Counted from the stretch's first letter, positions 22,254-33,579 are shown. The stretch: 64,000 bases of DNA from Brienomyrus brachyistius (GCF_023856365.1 NW_026042746.1:41426-105425), one strand, 5' to 3'. The notes: generated from the letters alone by a model not told the origin. Made by a program: numbers and translations.

Positions 22254-23290
22254 ATTCTATGGGGGGCCTCTGTAGAGAATAAATGATCCTAATTTTATAT
22301 TGAGAGAGATGGTTAATTCCTTTTTAATCCATACTGCGTTCAGAGCCCCTGTTCTGCCGTTGATCACTGCTGCATATCATCCCCAAACCAATGGCCTGGA
22401 TGAGAAAACGAATGATGACATAAAATGGTAAGTCTGTTTTTGAGGTTGTTTTAGAACTGTGTGAGACAGGCTCTATTCTTTTAACATTACATCAGGAATT
22501 ACTGATATTATTGACAATCAATCCCTTAATATACAGTATCTCACAAAAGTGAGTACACCCCACACATTTTTGTAAATATTTTATTATATCTTTTCAAGGG
22601 ACAACGTTAAAGATATGAAACTCTGATAGAATGTAAAGTAATCAGTGTACAGCTTGTATAATGGTGTAAATTTGATGTCCCCTCAAAATAACTCAACACA
22701 CAGCCATTAATGTCTGAACTGCTGGCAACAAAAGTGAGATTAAAAATGATTTGTGGCAAGATCGGATCATGTGTGTTGAAGAGTTTCTTATGACTGACAA
22801 GTAGTTATTTAAAAACATATCTTGAAACAGCAAATTACATTGTTCTTAATGCTTTTAGAAAATGACTCTTTATAATGATCTGTGAATAATAATAATTTGC
22901 TATGAATGTTTTTCCACTTCAGCTTTCCACAATTATTCTTCCCGATGAGAAAAGCTACGGCACGTTTTTTGATGAAAAAAATAAAGTAGTTGAGACAATA
23001 AGCAACAACAGCTGAAAACATCTCCTAGTAACAGGAAAAACAGAAGCAGGCATGTGGTAAACGAATACAAAAGAGGTACCAAAACACAGTTTATCATGTT
23101 GGAGATGAGGCGCTTCTGTTCAACATGAGGAAGCGGGGACGGAAAGGAGGAAGAACGGAACCGGATTTTACCGGACCTTATGTCATCCAGGCAATATGTG
23201 GCAAGCTGGTTACACTGTCTAATTCTGAAGGGGCAACTTTAAAGAACAAATACAATGTAAACCACATACAGAAGGAGCCAAACTGATGTC
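22254..23290 (+). pseudogene. Ginger/Gypsy-type integrase remnant
   Basis: Near 22362-22430 the plus strand reads ITAAYHPQTNGLDEKTNDDI, the conserved HPQTNG..E region holding the last acidic residue of a DDE integrase. A donor-like GTAAGT follows at 22429. About 680 bases downstream (23096-23286) a clean frame reads VGDEALLFNMRKRGRKGGRT and FTGPYVIQAICGKLVTLSNS, a GPY/F-type C-terminal integrase domain, ending in a stop near 23284. A Tc1 end fragment (about 22535-22740) lies between them. The HPQTNGLDE form and the exon-intron layout favour a Ginger-type DNA transposon over an LTR element, but this is inference. The N-terminal parts are missing. Confidence 0.65.
22535..22740. mobile_element. 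Tc1-type transposon end fragment
   Basis: Begins TACAGTATCTCACAAAAGTG and contains CCCCTCAAAATAACTCAACA, the familiar terminal sequence of a fish Tc1 family. It ends at a second CAACAAAAGTGAG. No transposase coding. Inserted within the integrase remnant. Confidence 0.7.
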
Positions 23291-23373
23291 CCAAGTCAGG
23301 AATCACACAAGGTGCCAGAAGAGTATAAGACCAGTAAACCTCCCTCTAGCGCAGAGCTTCTGACAATCGAGAA

Positions 23374-24330
23374 GGATGCTGACAGTTGAAAAAAAACTCA
23401 TGTCTGTGTGTTATGAAAGAATATCAATAAATGTTTCCGAAAGGGGATGACTCATTTGGTAATTATTTACGGCTTATGTTATGGCTGCCAATTTACAGTC
23501 TTTACTGAAGTCTGACTTCTTTTGAGTCACCTTTAATATAGATTGGACACTCTCTATGCAATGTGCAATACTTACATAGATGGTAAATGTTTACCTGCTT
23601 GCACAGATGGATGATTAGGTAATTAGAGTAAGTGTGTGTGTGTGTTCAATCGCATGTATGTCCAAGGTCCATAGTAAATAATATACACTGATCAAGAGAT
23701 GCCCGAAAGTGGATAAAAGAGGACATTAGTGGGTGTATCACTTAGTGTAACGCGTGCAGGAAAATGAGCAGGACTGCAAGCCATATAATGACCCTTGTCT
23801 AGCTCTTAATACAGTATGCATACAGTGATGTATCTACAATGGACAGCTACTATGAGCAGATAGCACAGTACAGGTGCTTATAAGATCTGTATGCTATTTC
23901 CATCCATCCATCCATTGTCCAAACCGCTTATCCTACTGGGTCGTGGGGGGTCTGGAGCCTATCCCGGAAGCAATGGGCACGAGGCAGGGAACAACCCAGG
24001 ATGGGGAGCCAGCCCATCACAGGGCACACTCACACACTATTCACTCATACATGCATACCTACGGGCAATTTAGTAACTCCAGTTAGCCTCAGCATCCATC
24101 CATCCATCCATTGTCCAAACCGCTTATCCTACTGGGTCACAGGGGGTCCGGAGTCTATCCCGGAATCAATGGGCACGAGGCAGGGAAGAACCCAGGATGG
24201 GGGGCCAGCCCATCACAGCTCACACTCACACACCATTCACTCACACATGCACACCTACGGGCAATTCAGCAACTCCAATTAGCCTCAGCATGTTTTTGGA
24301 CTGTGGGGGGAAACCGGAGTACCCGGAGGA
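23374..24330 (+). repeat. Large inverted repeat, left arm
   Basis: Reads GGATGCTGACAGTTGAAAAA at its outer end and matches the reverse complement of 25464-26228 with minor differences (for example near 23700 and 23808). The left arm is longer because its SINE locus holds an extra partial SINE copy. The arms share a (CA)n tract, a GATCAAGAGATGCC block and the SINE target site CTGTATGCTATTTC. Confidence 0.85.
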
Positions 24331-24453
24331 AACCCCACGACGACACGGGGAGAACATGCAAACTCCACACCCATGTGACCCAGGCAGAGACTCGAACCCG
24401 GGTCCCAGAGGTGTGAGGCAACAGTGCTAACCACTGCACCACCATGCCGCCCC
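23901..24453 (-). mobile_element. SINE locus: partial plus complete copy in tandem
   Basis: A partial SINE 3' portion (23901-24093) is followed directly by a complete SINE (24094-24453). One target duplication, CTGTATGCTATTTC, brackets the pair (23887-23900 and 24454-24467). A single insertion followed by an internal duplication, or template switching during insertion, explains this better than two insertions. Confidence 0.8.
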
Positions 24454-25463
24454 CTGTATGCTATTTCATTCTATAAAAAGAAACTTACTGTACTGTACAA
24501 TAAAGTATTTCACCACTGCTTCTTCCTCAGCTCCCACTGTTTGCTAGCACATGCATCTTTTGATTTCTTAGTGCAATCTGTGCTTTATTTTTTTTTTGTG
24601 AAATGTAAGTGCAGTATCTGTTTATTAAGTGCTGTGGTTTAATATGTACATTATTATTTCAGTACTGTGTATACTGTCCTTAATGTCTTGCCTCTCTCGT
24701 ATAACTTGAGATACGCCCAAATTGACTTGCAACAAGTGGTCCTGGTTCCAAATGCGGAAGGCGATGGATACCTGTATTTTATATGCTGTAGTGTGCTGGG
24801 TGTCAGACATTGCAATGCACCTTGCTTTGATCTTGACCTGTTAGATCAGAGGGAGGTAATCTTATCCAGAAAGGGCCACTGTGTATGATGGTTTTCACTG
24901 CAACTCTCTGAACAGCGAACCTAACAGTTATCCCAATACCTTGATCTTGCTAGCATATTTAAATGTGTACCTATTCAGGAATAGAGTGGTGAAGGCATTC
25001 AGAGGAGGACTGATGATTATCAGAGGGAACAAAGGGGCTGGGTACTTGTCAGTATCCAGTAGAACCACCAGACTCCTACACTGAATGGTTCTGGATGTGG
25101 CACAGACGTTAATCCCTCTGTATTAGGGGATCCGTCTCCAGTTTGTACTCTTCTAGTTAATAGGTAGATTATCAGGCAGTTTTTCACCCTAGTCCAGTAC
25201 TCATTGACAGCCTAATACACCGTGTTTCAGTTTGTCTTGATAGTCAATACATGTCACAGGATGTACATTACTCTGATGGGCAGGCCCTCTTACATATGAT
25301 GGAAATTGCAATACCTACTTTTGGCCACGAGATGGCAGCAAGAAAATAGAAAAATTATTTTCCCACGGTCTACTAGCAGCTTTTAGATGTTAATTCTTCA
25401 TAAAAATAATTTGACTTGATCCAATGTATTTTTAATACAAACAATTACCACACAAAGCTGCTA
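24454..25463. other. Spacer of the inverted repeat, no gene recognised
   Basis: About 1 kb between the two arms. Short frames at 24667-24888 and 24881-25084 show no known motif. A CTCF-like motif CCACGAGATGGCAG lies near 25325. Confidence 0.45.
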
Positions 25464-26228
25464 GTTTCCTCCGGTTTCCCCCCACAGTCCAAAAACATGC
25501 TGAGGCTAATTGGAGTAGCTAAATTTACCGTAGGTGTGCATGTGTGAGTGAATGGTGTGTGAGTGTGAGCTGTGATGGGCTGGCCCCCCATCCTGGGTTC
25601 TTCCCTGCCTCGTGCCCATTGATTCCGGGATAGACTCCGGACCCCCTGTGACCCAGTAGGATAAGCGGTTTGGACAATGGATGGATGGAAATAGCATACA
25701 GATTAAGCACCTGTACTGTGCTATCTGCTTATAGTAGCTGTCCATTGTAGATACATCACTGTATGCATACTGTATTAAGAGCTAGATAAGGACAGTGGGT
25801 CATTATATGGCTTGCAGTCCTGCTCATTTTCCTGCACCCGTTACACTAAGTGATACACCCACTAATGTCCTCTTTCATCCACTTTCAGGCATCTCTTGAT
25901 CAGTGTATATTACTTACTATGGACCTTGGACATACATGCGATTGGACACACACACACACACACACACACTTACACTAATTACCTAATCAACCATCTGTGC
26001 AAGCAAGTAAACATGTACCATCTATATAAGTATTGTACATAGCATAGAGAGTGTCCAATCTATATTAAAGGTGACTCGAAAGAAGTCAGACTTTAGTAAA
26101 GACTGTAAATTTCTCAGCCATAACATAAGCCGTAAATAATTACCAAATGAGTCATCCCCTTTCGGAAACATTTATTGATATTCTTTCATAACACACAGAC
26201 ATGAGTTTTTTTTCAACTGTCAGCATCC
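25464..26228 (-). repeat. Large inverted repeat, right arm
   Basis: Reverse-complement copy of the left arm. Starts inside the SINE body (25464-25690, plus-strand SINE 3' portion), passes the same target-site sequence and a (CA)n tract (about 25945-25970), and ends at the GGATGCTGACAG outer border (26228). Confidence 0.85.
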
Positions 26229-26883
26229 GATCCAAACGGGATTCCCATTTCCTTTCTGTGGGATCCAACAGAACACGGGCTGACCATCAGTCAACATGTC
26301 TTCAACCATGCAGGACAGGACCCAGTCCAGGCCAAACCTCACGGTGCTGGTGTTAATAAAAAAAATGTAAGGAACATGCAGCTGCAGCTCACACACAAAC
26401 ACAGTCCACAGCATCCAGAAAAAGGTCAGGCCTTTTTCTTCTTTAGCTGACTCCGCCCAGACCTCGCCCCCTTTCTGGGCGCCTCGCACTATGCCTTTGA
26501 ACTGGCCCTGCAGCTTGGCCCGTTTCCTGTTTCCCAATGCAAGTCATAAGATTCACCCGTAAATGATATTTTGAATCGGAACGATATTTATTACTATTGT
26601 TTAGATTAAATATATAACGGTTTAATGATTGAATATAACTTGATATTGTTGTTTGTGTTGTTTAGTTTGAGGTTCTAGTTTCTGTCTTTATCCGCTTTCG
26701 TTTCAGTAGGCAGCTGGTTCATCCCAGGCTCAGGGTCTCTCTGCTCTTCATCAAACCCACACCCCCAGTTTGGGAGCACCCTCTCCCTCTCCTCCCCCCA
26801 CGGCTGTGACTGTTACTCCTCCTTGAGGAGTAACTGCTCCGCCCCCTATCCCAGCCCCTATACCCACAGGAGTGCATCACCCA

Positions 26884-27637
26884 GTGAGCCGCCGCCCTGC
26901 CTGTCCCCTCACACAAGCACACACTGAAATCATGGTCCTAAGCTCTCTGTGTGGGTCACCACGATAGTACAGCACACCGACGATTACCCTCTGACTGAAT
27001 CAGAATCAGCTTTATTTGGCCAAGTATGTTCACACATATTGGGAATAGTTAGACATTTAATCAAAATAATTAAGACAAGACATAAACATACAGTTCTGTT
27101 GATATGCGACGCATATAACCTCTGCATTCACAGCACTGCTTCAGTTATCGAAGAGCAAATTTCCAAAACTCACTCAGTCCGATAACCTAAAGTAATAAGT
27201 CATAATCCTCTTCATACGTTGCAGTAATGGGAATGAAATCTCACTCAGTGTTTATGTAATGGAGCAATGGAATTTCGTGAAATTTCCAAAAGTCCACAGA
27301 AATATTTAGAAAAACATTCCTGCAGACTGAGTTTTTGATATTTGCTTTTCAATTAACACAATTTTCTTCAGTCTGAGGTTTAACAGAATTCAGCCATATG
27401 CTGTTCAAAAAAAACTACACAGAACAAAAACAGAATGGACTTTACATCTGTCTGAAAGGAAAGTTGACACAGGCTGCAGCAGTGAACAAATCAATCAATG
27501 TATTAAAGTTAGGCATTAAGTAACTGGAGGCAGTATATACATAACATGATAACATGCCTTTTCTGTATTGACCATATTAAGGACGCTGTAACACTGCCCA
27601 CCACATACCTGCTTCATTTATTGTTTTATACTTGCAG
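26884..27637. other. Intron of the Brachyury relic
   Basis: Non-coding. At about 26995-27050 it holds a repeat end (AATCAGCTTTATTTGGCCAA) of a type frequent in fish LINE or SINE tails. Confidence 0.5.
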
Positions 27638-28239
27638 CTGCTTATTCAGACAGCTCGTCTACCTGTCTGTCCATGTTGCCCTCCCATGACAACTGGTCCA
27701 GCCTACAGGTGCCGTCCCATTCCGGCATGTTACCCATGAGTCATAGCGGCACCTCCGGGAGCAGCTCCAGGTGAGCCCGTGCCTCCCCTCCCCCACCTGT
27801 CCCCATGCTGAGTCTCGGGCCCCCCGTCTTCCCTCTTGTTCTCGCCTATACCCACATCCTGGCCTGTGTCTGCATCGTCTCACCTCGTTAACAGGACTTT
27901 CGCCTTCTTCTGTCCTGATCCATTCAGGCCCATCATTCTGGGACATGCTTTGATTTATTTCGCCATAGTTACTCTTTGTTTTCCTTTGTACTTTGCACTC
28001 TACAAGTAAAATGAATAAAAAATAGGCATTATTTTGATATTGTTTTAGTACAGTGACACTAGTATATTTGTTGTTGTTTCCAGGCAACACTGCATGCTGA
28101 TTTAACGTCTTTCCTTAATCTCCACCCCATTGCTCACACACAGCCAGTATCCCAGTTTGTGGTCAATGAGCTCCTCCTCACTCACCCCAGTCTCCTAGTC
28201 CAGTGGAATGTCCAACAGCTTGGGCTCTCAGTTCCTGCG

Positions 28240-28516
28240 TGTCATGCCCGGCTCGTCCGCTCCTCCTGTGTGCCACGCCCCCTGATTACCCACGTGTTTT
28301 CTCCCGATTTGTACCCAGCTGTATCTAGTTAATTTGCTCAGTCCTGTGTATTTCAGTCCGTGTCTTACCTGAGTCCAGTGTCTGTCATTGATGTTTGTAT
28401 GCGTGAGATGTTTCCCCGTCCGCGCTTCCTAATTAAACTCCCGTTTTTGCCTGTCCGCTTGCTCCTTGCACGCCTTGCCCGCACGATCGCCTGCCTGCTT
28501 GTACCCGATCGTGACA
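28240..28516 (+). mobile_element. Solo LTR (277 bp) inserted in the Brachyury last exon
   Basis: Starts TGTCATGCCC and ends GATCGTGACA. Flanked by the perfect 5-bp target duplication CTGCG (28235-28239 and 28517-28521). Contains GTGTGCCACGCCCCCTGATT, as in the LTR near 46955. Removing the LTR and one CTGCG restores the codon phase of the exon across the site, so it is a clean retroelement insertion. Family assignment (Gypsy-type) rests on the 5-bp duplication and TG...CA ends. Confidence 0.85.
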
Positions 28517-28696
28517 CTGCGCAGCTCTACAACTCATTACCCAGGGCTCTCGCACCCGGCCACAGTGCCCCTCTCAGGCTCCCCGCTGTATGACAGCACT
28601 GCCCCATCGGAAGTTCATGAAGCCTCACAGTACGACGCCTCTCCCCACGCGCGCTTAGCCACCACCGGGACTCCCATCACTCCTCCTTCCCTGTAG

Positions 28697-30180
28697 GGCG
28701 GCGCACTTCCATTATTATTACAGTTTCTACTGTCACTCTGTTGCTTTTCCTGGTGCTGGACTTTTGACAGATAAATACATTATTTGTTGCATTCAGTGAC
28801 AAAAGATTGGTCTGTTTAACACCCTCAGTCTCCACCCTATGAGCCCCTTGTTGGCGGCAGAATCAGGAAGATGTCGGAGAAAGCAGAGGTAAAGTGAATA
28901 GTCACCTCGACAATAATGTGGAAACCGCTAATGGTGATCATGCCTGTGTGGGTGAAATGGATCACCACAGTATAAGCGGATGATGATTATAGACGATTTT
29001 TCCCTTTTTCTTTATGTCTGTTTACCATCTAATAGGCATTTTTTTTCTTTGGGATGCGTCTAGGTCAGATACGACCAAAATATTTTTCTCATTTCAGAAG
29101 TGAAAAAAAATATTGCTCTCAGATTCTGTTCAGTTGTAGTTTTTTAAAATAATGTACCTTGATTTGTGTTTGTTTAAAATGCCATTACCTGTTGCTTACT
29201 GGGCCGCTGAAAATGTCTGGCCCAGCTAAATTTCTTGGTTTAAAAATCTGGCCCAACTACTTTCCAGACCTGGACTAGCCCTACTGAATCATACACTAAT
29301 GTTATTCTGTTATGTGGGCTGTTGTGATAGGGAGATTTGCTGGATGCTGCACGACGGGTGGTGTCCCTGCTGCAGAATGCCCTGTCTGAAGCAGCACCTA
29401 GAGACAGTGAGGGTTGTTGTTATCACCTTAATATTGTATATACGCAATCTGTTATTTCTTAACTAATATAATTGTAAGGTATTCTTCTAATATATTGTGC
29501 ACAGCCAACAAAAAAGAGAAAAATGCAAAACCAAAGGAAGGCTTTCTTTTCTCTTAAAAGTCTTTTTTCTAAACCAACTGAGAGTCAGTTAGAGGGGTGT
29601 TCATTATCAGTATTGTTGCTGGCATTTCTGAAAATGTGCCAATTTTAGTCAAGTGGCTACTTTTCAAATGCAGTCCCTGGCCAAGATGAAGAAAGTTCAT
29701 GAAGACTACATGATAATATTAAGCACTGACATAACAAACAACATTTTTTACATGCAAAAATATACAGGAAATATACACTGCAACAGGCTAGGATAGACAA
29801 ATAACCAAATACACTTGCAAGCCTGACCACTTTAGACCCCAGATTAGAAAATTGGTGAATGAGCATATATTTTTTCCAAGTTTTGTTTTGCTTTCAAGTT
29901 CTCACAAATAAAAAAAAAAAAAGATTTTCCCACTATAGCCAGATCCAGTTTCTGTGGGGGGCGGGGGGGGGGGTGACAATTTGTAGTAATAACTATTTCC
30001 TGCTGAAAACCACTGGTAAACTATCCACATGTCTCTGAATATCTGTGAGTCCCGAGACCTCCATGACAGATAGATATAAGTTGCTAGTGTTGATCGGCAG
30101 GAAATCTTCTCCAAAGCCCCACCACCACCTCACACCAATCCACCCAGGGTTTACTCCAAATAAATTTGCTGGTAATACAA
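28697..30180. other. Intergenic, no gene recognised
   Basis: Includes the Brachyury 3' flank. A short stretch at 29330-29410 reads LLDAARRVVSLLQNALSEAA in one frame, preceded by no clear acceptor; I cannot assign it. A poly-G tract lies at 29957-29973. Confidence 0.4.
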
Positions 30181-30840
30181 ACCGGATCAACTTGTGGTTT
30201 GTGTCCACGTGTACTAGAGACAAAGGCCCTGGTACATTCTGCGTACAACACAGCCAAGACTTGACAACCTTTATATGATGCGCATGGAATCAACCCTATG
30301 CATGGAGGCTGCAACTCTTCTCCACCGAACCCTGTAGCCCATTGACTGCAGCCTGCATTGACTATCCTGTAGCCTGCATTTGGTAGATCATTCTTGACAG
30401 AAGAAACCAAATTGTCAAGTTCCCTAACACAGAGCTCATACTCTTTTATTCTTCTTAAGATTGTTCTTCTTGAAACACCCATCAGTGTGGCTATGCAAGG
30501 CACAGGAAGTTGAGTATGGAGCATTTCTTTCAAACATTGTTCTTCAATCAAAATCTTGGGTCCTATTGGTGGCAGCGACTTCCTGTGTGACACATGGGGC
30601 TGGACGTTCCAGATGTGCCCTCACAAGGTCAAAGAGCTCTTGCAAAGCCAGGGTGATAGCAGGAGGTACTTCAATGTGATTAGACAGGGCCTGCAGAAGA
30701 TACAGCTCCTGATGACAAAGGAACTCCAGGTAATCCAAATTTAGTGGAGTCGCGCTGAATCCTATTTCTATTTTATGCAGAAGACTTTCGAGAAGGTGGT
30801 ATCTGAGCTGTTCACAGAACAAATTATAGTTAATGAGGTG
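30180..30840 (-). pseudogene. Integrase-core transposase-like gene, broken
   Basis: Minus-strand pieces of a family seen widely in fish genomes. An N-terminal helical part (30544-30822, containing PPAITLALQELFDLVRAHL) is followed, after a frameshift, by a helix-turn-helix (30400-30530: CIATLMGVSRRTILRRIKEY). Another frame carries RVAASMHRVDSM and LGCVVRRMYQG, then HVDTNHKLIR (about 30188-30217), whose aspartate fits the first catalytic residue of a DDE integrase core. Beyond KLIR the expected core is not recognisable and a stop follows. At least two frameshifts; inactive. The host-gene versus transposon question is open. Confidence 0.6.
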
Positions 30841-31379
30841 TCAAGATCTTGTCTCTGATCCACACACTAGGCCTACCATTCAAAAGTTTTAATTATGAAA
30901 ATGAAATGTTTTTGTTTTGTGAGGTGCTTGTTCATGTATGATGATGTAGTGGCTGCTCTGTTTGACCGTGGTAAACCTTTTCACAAACAATATAAGTGAA
31001 GAAGTATGACATTAGATCTAAGGACCAGAGTATAATAAAGTTAAATAAAATCCATCAAAAACACTTACTCAGTGGAGATTCCAATGTAGTAGGCAGACAA
31101 CTTTATGGCTTTAATAATGAGTGTATTTAGCAGCTACAAGGACAAAAGATATTATAAACCTCTCCATTTTAATGCTAATTTAATAAACATTAACAGATAG
31201 CACTTAAGGTGGTTTCGCCTATAGTCTGCTAACACTAACCCGAGAACTAATATCTGAGGAGCGTTCTTCCCAGGATTTGAATTTATTAAATTGGCTTTGT
31301 GATGTTGTATTAAGAAATTTTATTCACAATGCAATTTACCGTACATTGGCCCATTCTTTTATATACGGTAAGACGAAGC

Positions 31380-32100
31380 GGGAAATTCGAGCGAGCGAGT
31401 GCTGTGCAGACGCGAGCGCGTAGAGGGGATGGGTTTTCAGCACTCGAGCACACGCACGCGCGTGGTTCGACTTTTGGCCCTAATTTAACGGCGAGCGAGT
31501 GAGTGAGTGCTGTGCAATCGCGAGCGCGTAGAGAGCATGGATTTTCTGTTTTTATGCGCACGACTTTTGGCACTAATTTAACGCCATAGAAATGTGTGTT
31601 TAAAAGGGGAGGAGATCGGGTTGCAGCGCTGGTGTGAGCGGTTTCTCCGGGCAGTTCGCTCGAGGCTAACGTGGCTTTGGGAACGTGGTGTACCCGTCAC
31701 CCATGCCAGGGAAGAAATCAAAACCGAAATGCTAGGAATATGGACTTCATCTTACGTCAAGCGTTTTCCCCCTCCATTGACGCCCATAAAGAAAAGGCTT
31801 AAAGTCCATATTCCTAGCATTTCGGTTTTGATTTCTTGTCAGGTAAGTCTTTATGGCCAGATACATTCGCGAGAAATTTGGTGATTTGTGGTGACTGTTT
31901 TAATACATTAAGTTGCGTTACGCATTTTCACATTAAGCGTTTTAGAATGTCCCGTGGCAGGTATCCCCTTCTATTGCCCTAGGGAGGGTTGTAACCCTCG
32001 TCTGTATATTAATAAAGAATAATCCTTCTATTCCTGTCTCATGTATCTGGACCTCCCCAGCAATTTAACGAAATTTGGTGGCAGCGGTTACAAGTGAACC
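31380..32100 (+). mobile_element. LTR-like segment with duplicated GC-rich block
   Basis: A GCGAGCGAGTG...GCGAGCGCGTAGAG block occurs twice (about 31392 and 31490), each followed by CGACTTTTGGC.CTAATTTAACG. A TATA-like GTTTAAAAGG at about 31600, an AATAAA at about 32010 and a GGTGGCAGCGGTT sequence near 32081, resembling a retroelement primer-binding region, suggest an LTR plus leader. No internal genes follow. This is inference from layout; no target duplication was found. Confidence 0.35.
31712..31837. other. 36-bp perfect inverted repeat (hairpin)
   Basis: 31712-31747 is the exact reverse complement of 31802-31837 (outer sequence AAGAAATCAAAACCGAAATG), with a 54-base spacer. A consensus splice donor CAG|GTAAGT follows two bases later (31840-31848). 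A transcript would form a long stable stem just 5' of the donor. Confidence 0.9.
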
Positions 32101-32536
32101 CGTTTAAGTTTAGCGCTCATACTTCCGTCCATATGTTTAAGACCCACCTTGGCTGACTTAGCTGACATGTCCTGATTTCATAATCTTCAAATTTGTAATC
32201 TTTTCTCCTTCATCTAACTCCATGTTTTTAACTTCTTGTCATTTTCTTGCCGTTTGACTCATAGAAAATTATCAGACTTAAATGACACGTCAGCCTGTGC
32301 AGACAGCGATTTCAATGTTTTAATAAATTGGCCAGCAGGTGGGGGCAGTGCTCAATTTCATTAATGCCATTCAGAAAACTTTCAGGCTTTATGTCTTAAT
32401 GAACAGCCTAGAAAAGGACAAAGCATTATATTACTGATGCATACAGCAGATCCCCAACTCAGGCTGTGTTGCATATTCTTAACAGTGCTACAGTATGTTC
32501 ACACAGCCAGTACAAACAAACTTGCAAGATCTAGAC

Positions 32537-32841
32537 CAGGGGTCACCAACCTTTTTAAAACGGAGAGCTACTTCACGGGTACTGAGCCATACGAAGTTTG
32601 ATATCAGTTTTAAACGCCCTCCTAAACATGTCTAAACTTCATGCATGATAAACATGTTTTAAATGCTTTTTTATATTCAATTTCAAATCTATATAAATGC
32701 AAATGTGATAGATTAGAAACAGGACAAAATAAAATTTTAGATGATGTTCGCTGGTGAGTTGTGCTATTTTATAGAACAGGTCCACGGGCAACTCATGTGG
32801 TCATTGGGGGCATCCTTGGGGCACCATGTTGGTGACCCCTT
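32537..32841. mobile_element. hAT-type MITE (305 bp)
   Basis: Starts CAGGGGTCACCAACC, ends GTTGGTGACCCCTT, and is flanked by the perfect 8-bp duplication ATCTAGAC (32529-32536 and 32842-32849). No transposase. Matches a widespread non-autonomous hAT layout. Confidence 0.9.
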
Positions 32842-33094
32842 ATCTAGACCTACCACATCAGGTAGGAAGGTGCCTATTTCTACCAACTATTCAGACCATC
32901 AGACCCAAACCATACATTCAGTCATGCACAGGCACTCCACCAGAGGGCTCTACATTCTGTCCTACATCTGCTCACCTGTTAGACCCACACTCAGTCTCCA
33001 TCCTGATTTCTACCTACTACTCGGACTATCTCACCAAAACCAGTCCTGTGGCCTGTTCTATGAAGCGGGGTTACTGGCTTATTGGGGAAACTTG

Positions 33095-33265
33095 TTGGAT
33101 TTCTTGATCGGGACCTTCAACTGCTCTGCCATAGAGAGCATCCTAACATGCTGCCTTACGGTCTGGTATGCGGGCTGCTGGTGGCCTCCTACCGCTCTGC
33201 CATAGAGAGCATCCTAACATACGGCCTTACGGTGTGGTATTCGGGCTGCTGGTGGCCTCTATGAC
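33095..33265 (+). mobile_element. LINE fragment with internal 71-bp duplication
   Basis: Reads SAIESILTYGLTVWY, a non-LTR reverse-transcriptase C-terminal motif, twice in tandem (starting 33123 and 33194), in the same frame with minor differences. No other LINE domain adjoins. Confidence 0.65.
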
Positions 33266-33579
33266 TTTTTTTGTAGACAGTCCATCTGTGTGGTGCTGTT
33301 TGCACGAATTGTTTTGGGAAATGCACTTACAGTTTTGCAGATGTTAAGGGTGATTCCAGAAATGCATCAAAGCAACTGAGGAACTGCAATGTCACTGTAC
33401 AGTTACTTATAATGGGCGCCAATGTAATGTGTAGAGTGGCAAATAAACTGATTCACCATTTACTCTCATGTACATCACTTAAAATGCTTGTTTTAAATGC
33501 AAATGTGTGAATGTAAATCTAAGCAGTAAAGCTACAATTTACATTCTGTTTGCATGGTGGAAAGAACATTTAATCTGCC

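Larger units (their letters stand above)
26707..28696 (+). pseudogene. tbxt: Brachyury (T-box family) C-terminal exons, broken
   Basis: Three exons with good borders match the C-terminal transactivation half of Brachyury, the T-box transcription factor of mesoderm and notochord. Exon a (26707-26883, donor GTGAGC) contains SWFIPGSGSLCS and APYPSPYTHR. Exon b (27638-27770) contains CLSMLPSHDNWSSLQVPSHS. Exon c (28144-28696) contains QYPSLWSMSS and, near its end, SGSPLYDSTAP, SQYDASPHARL and TPPSL before a TAG at 28694. Phases 1 and 2 join in frame. Exon c has an in-frame TAG at 28196-28198 and is split by a 277-bp solo LTR. No DNA-binding T-box exons are visible upstream, where the inverted repeat and integrase remnant lie. 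It is probably a dead paralogue; an intact tbxt may exist elsewhere. Confidence 0.8.
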
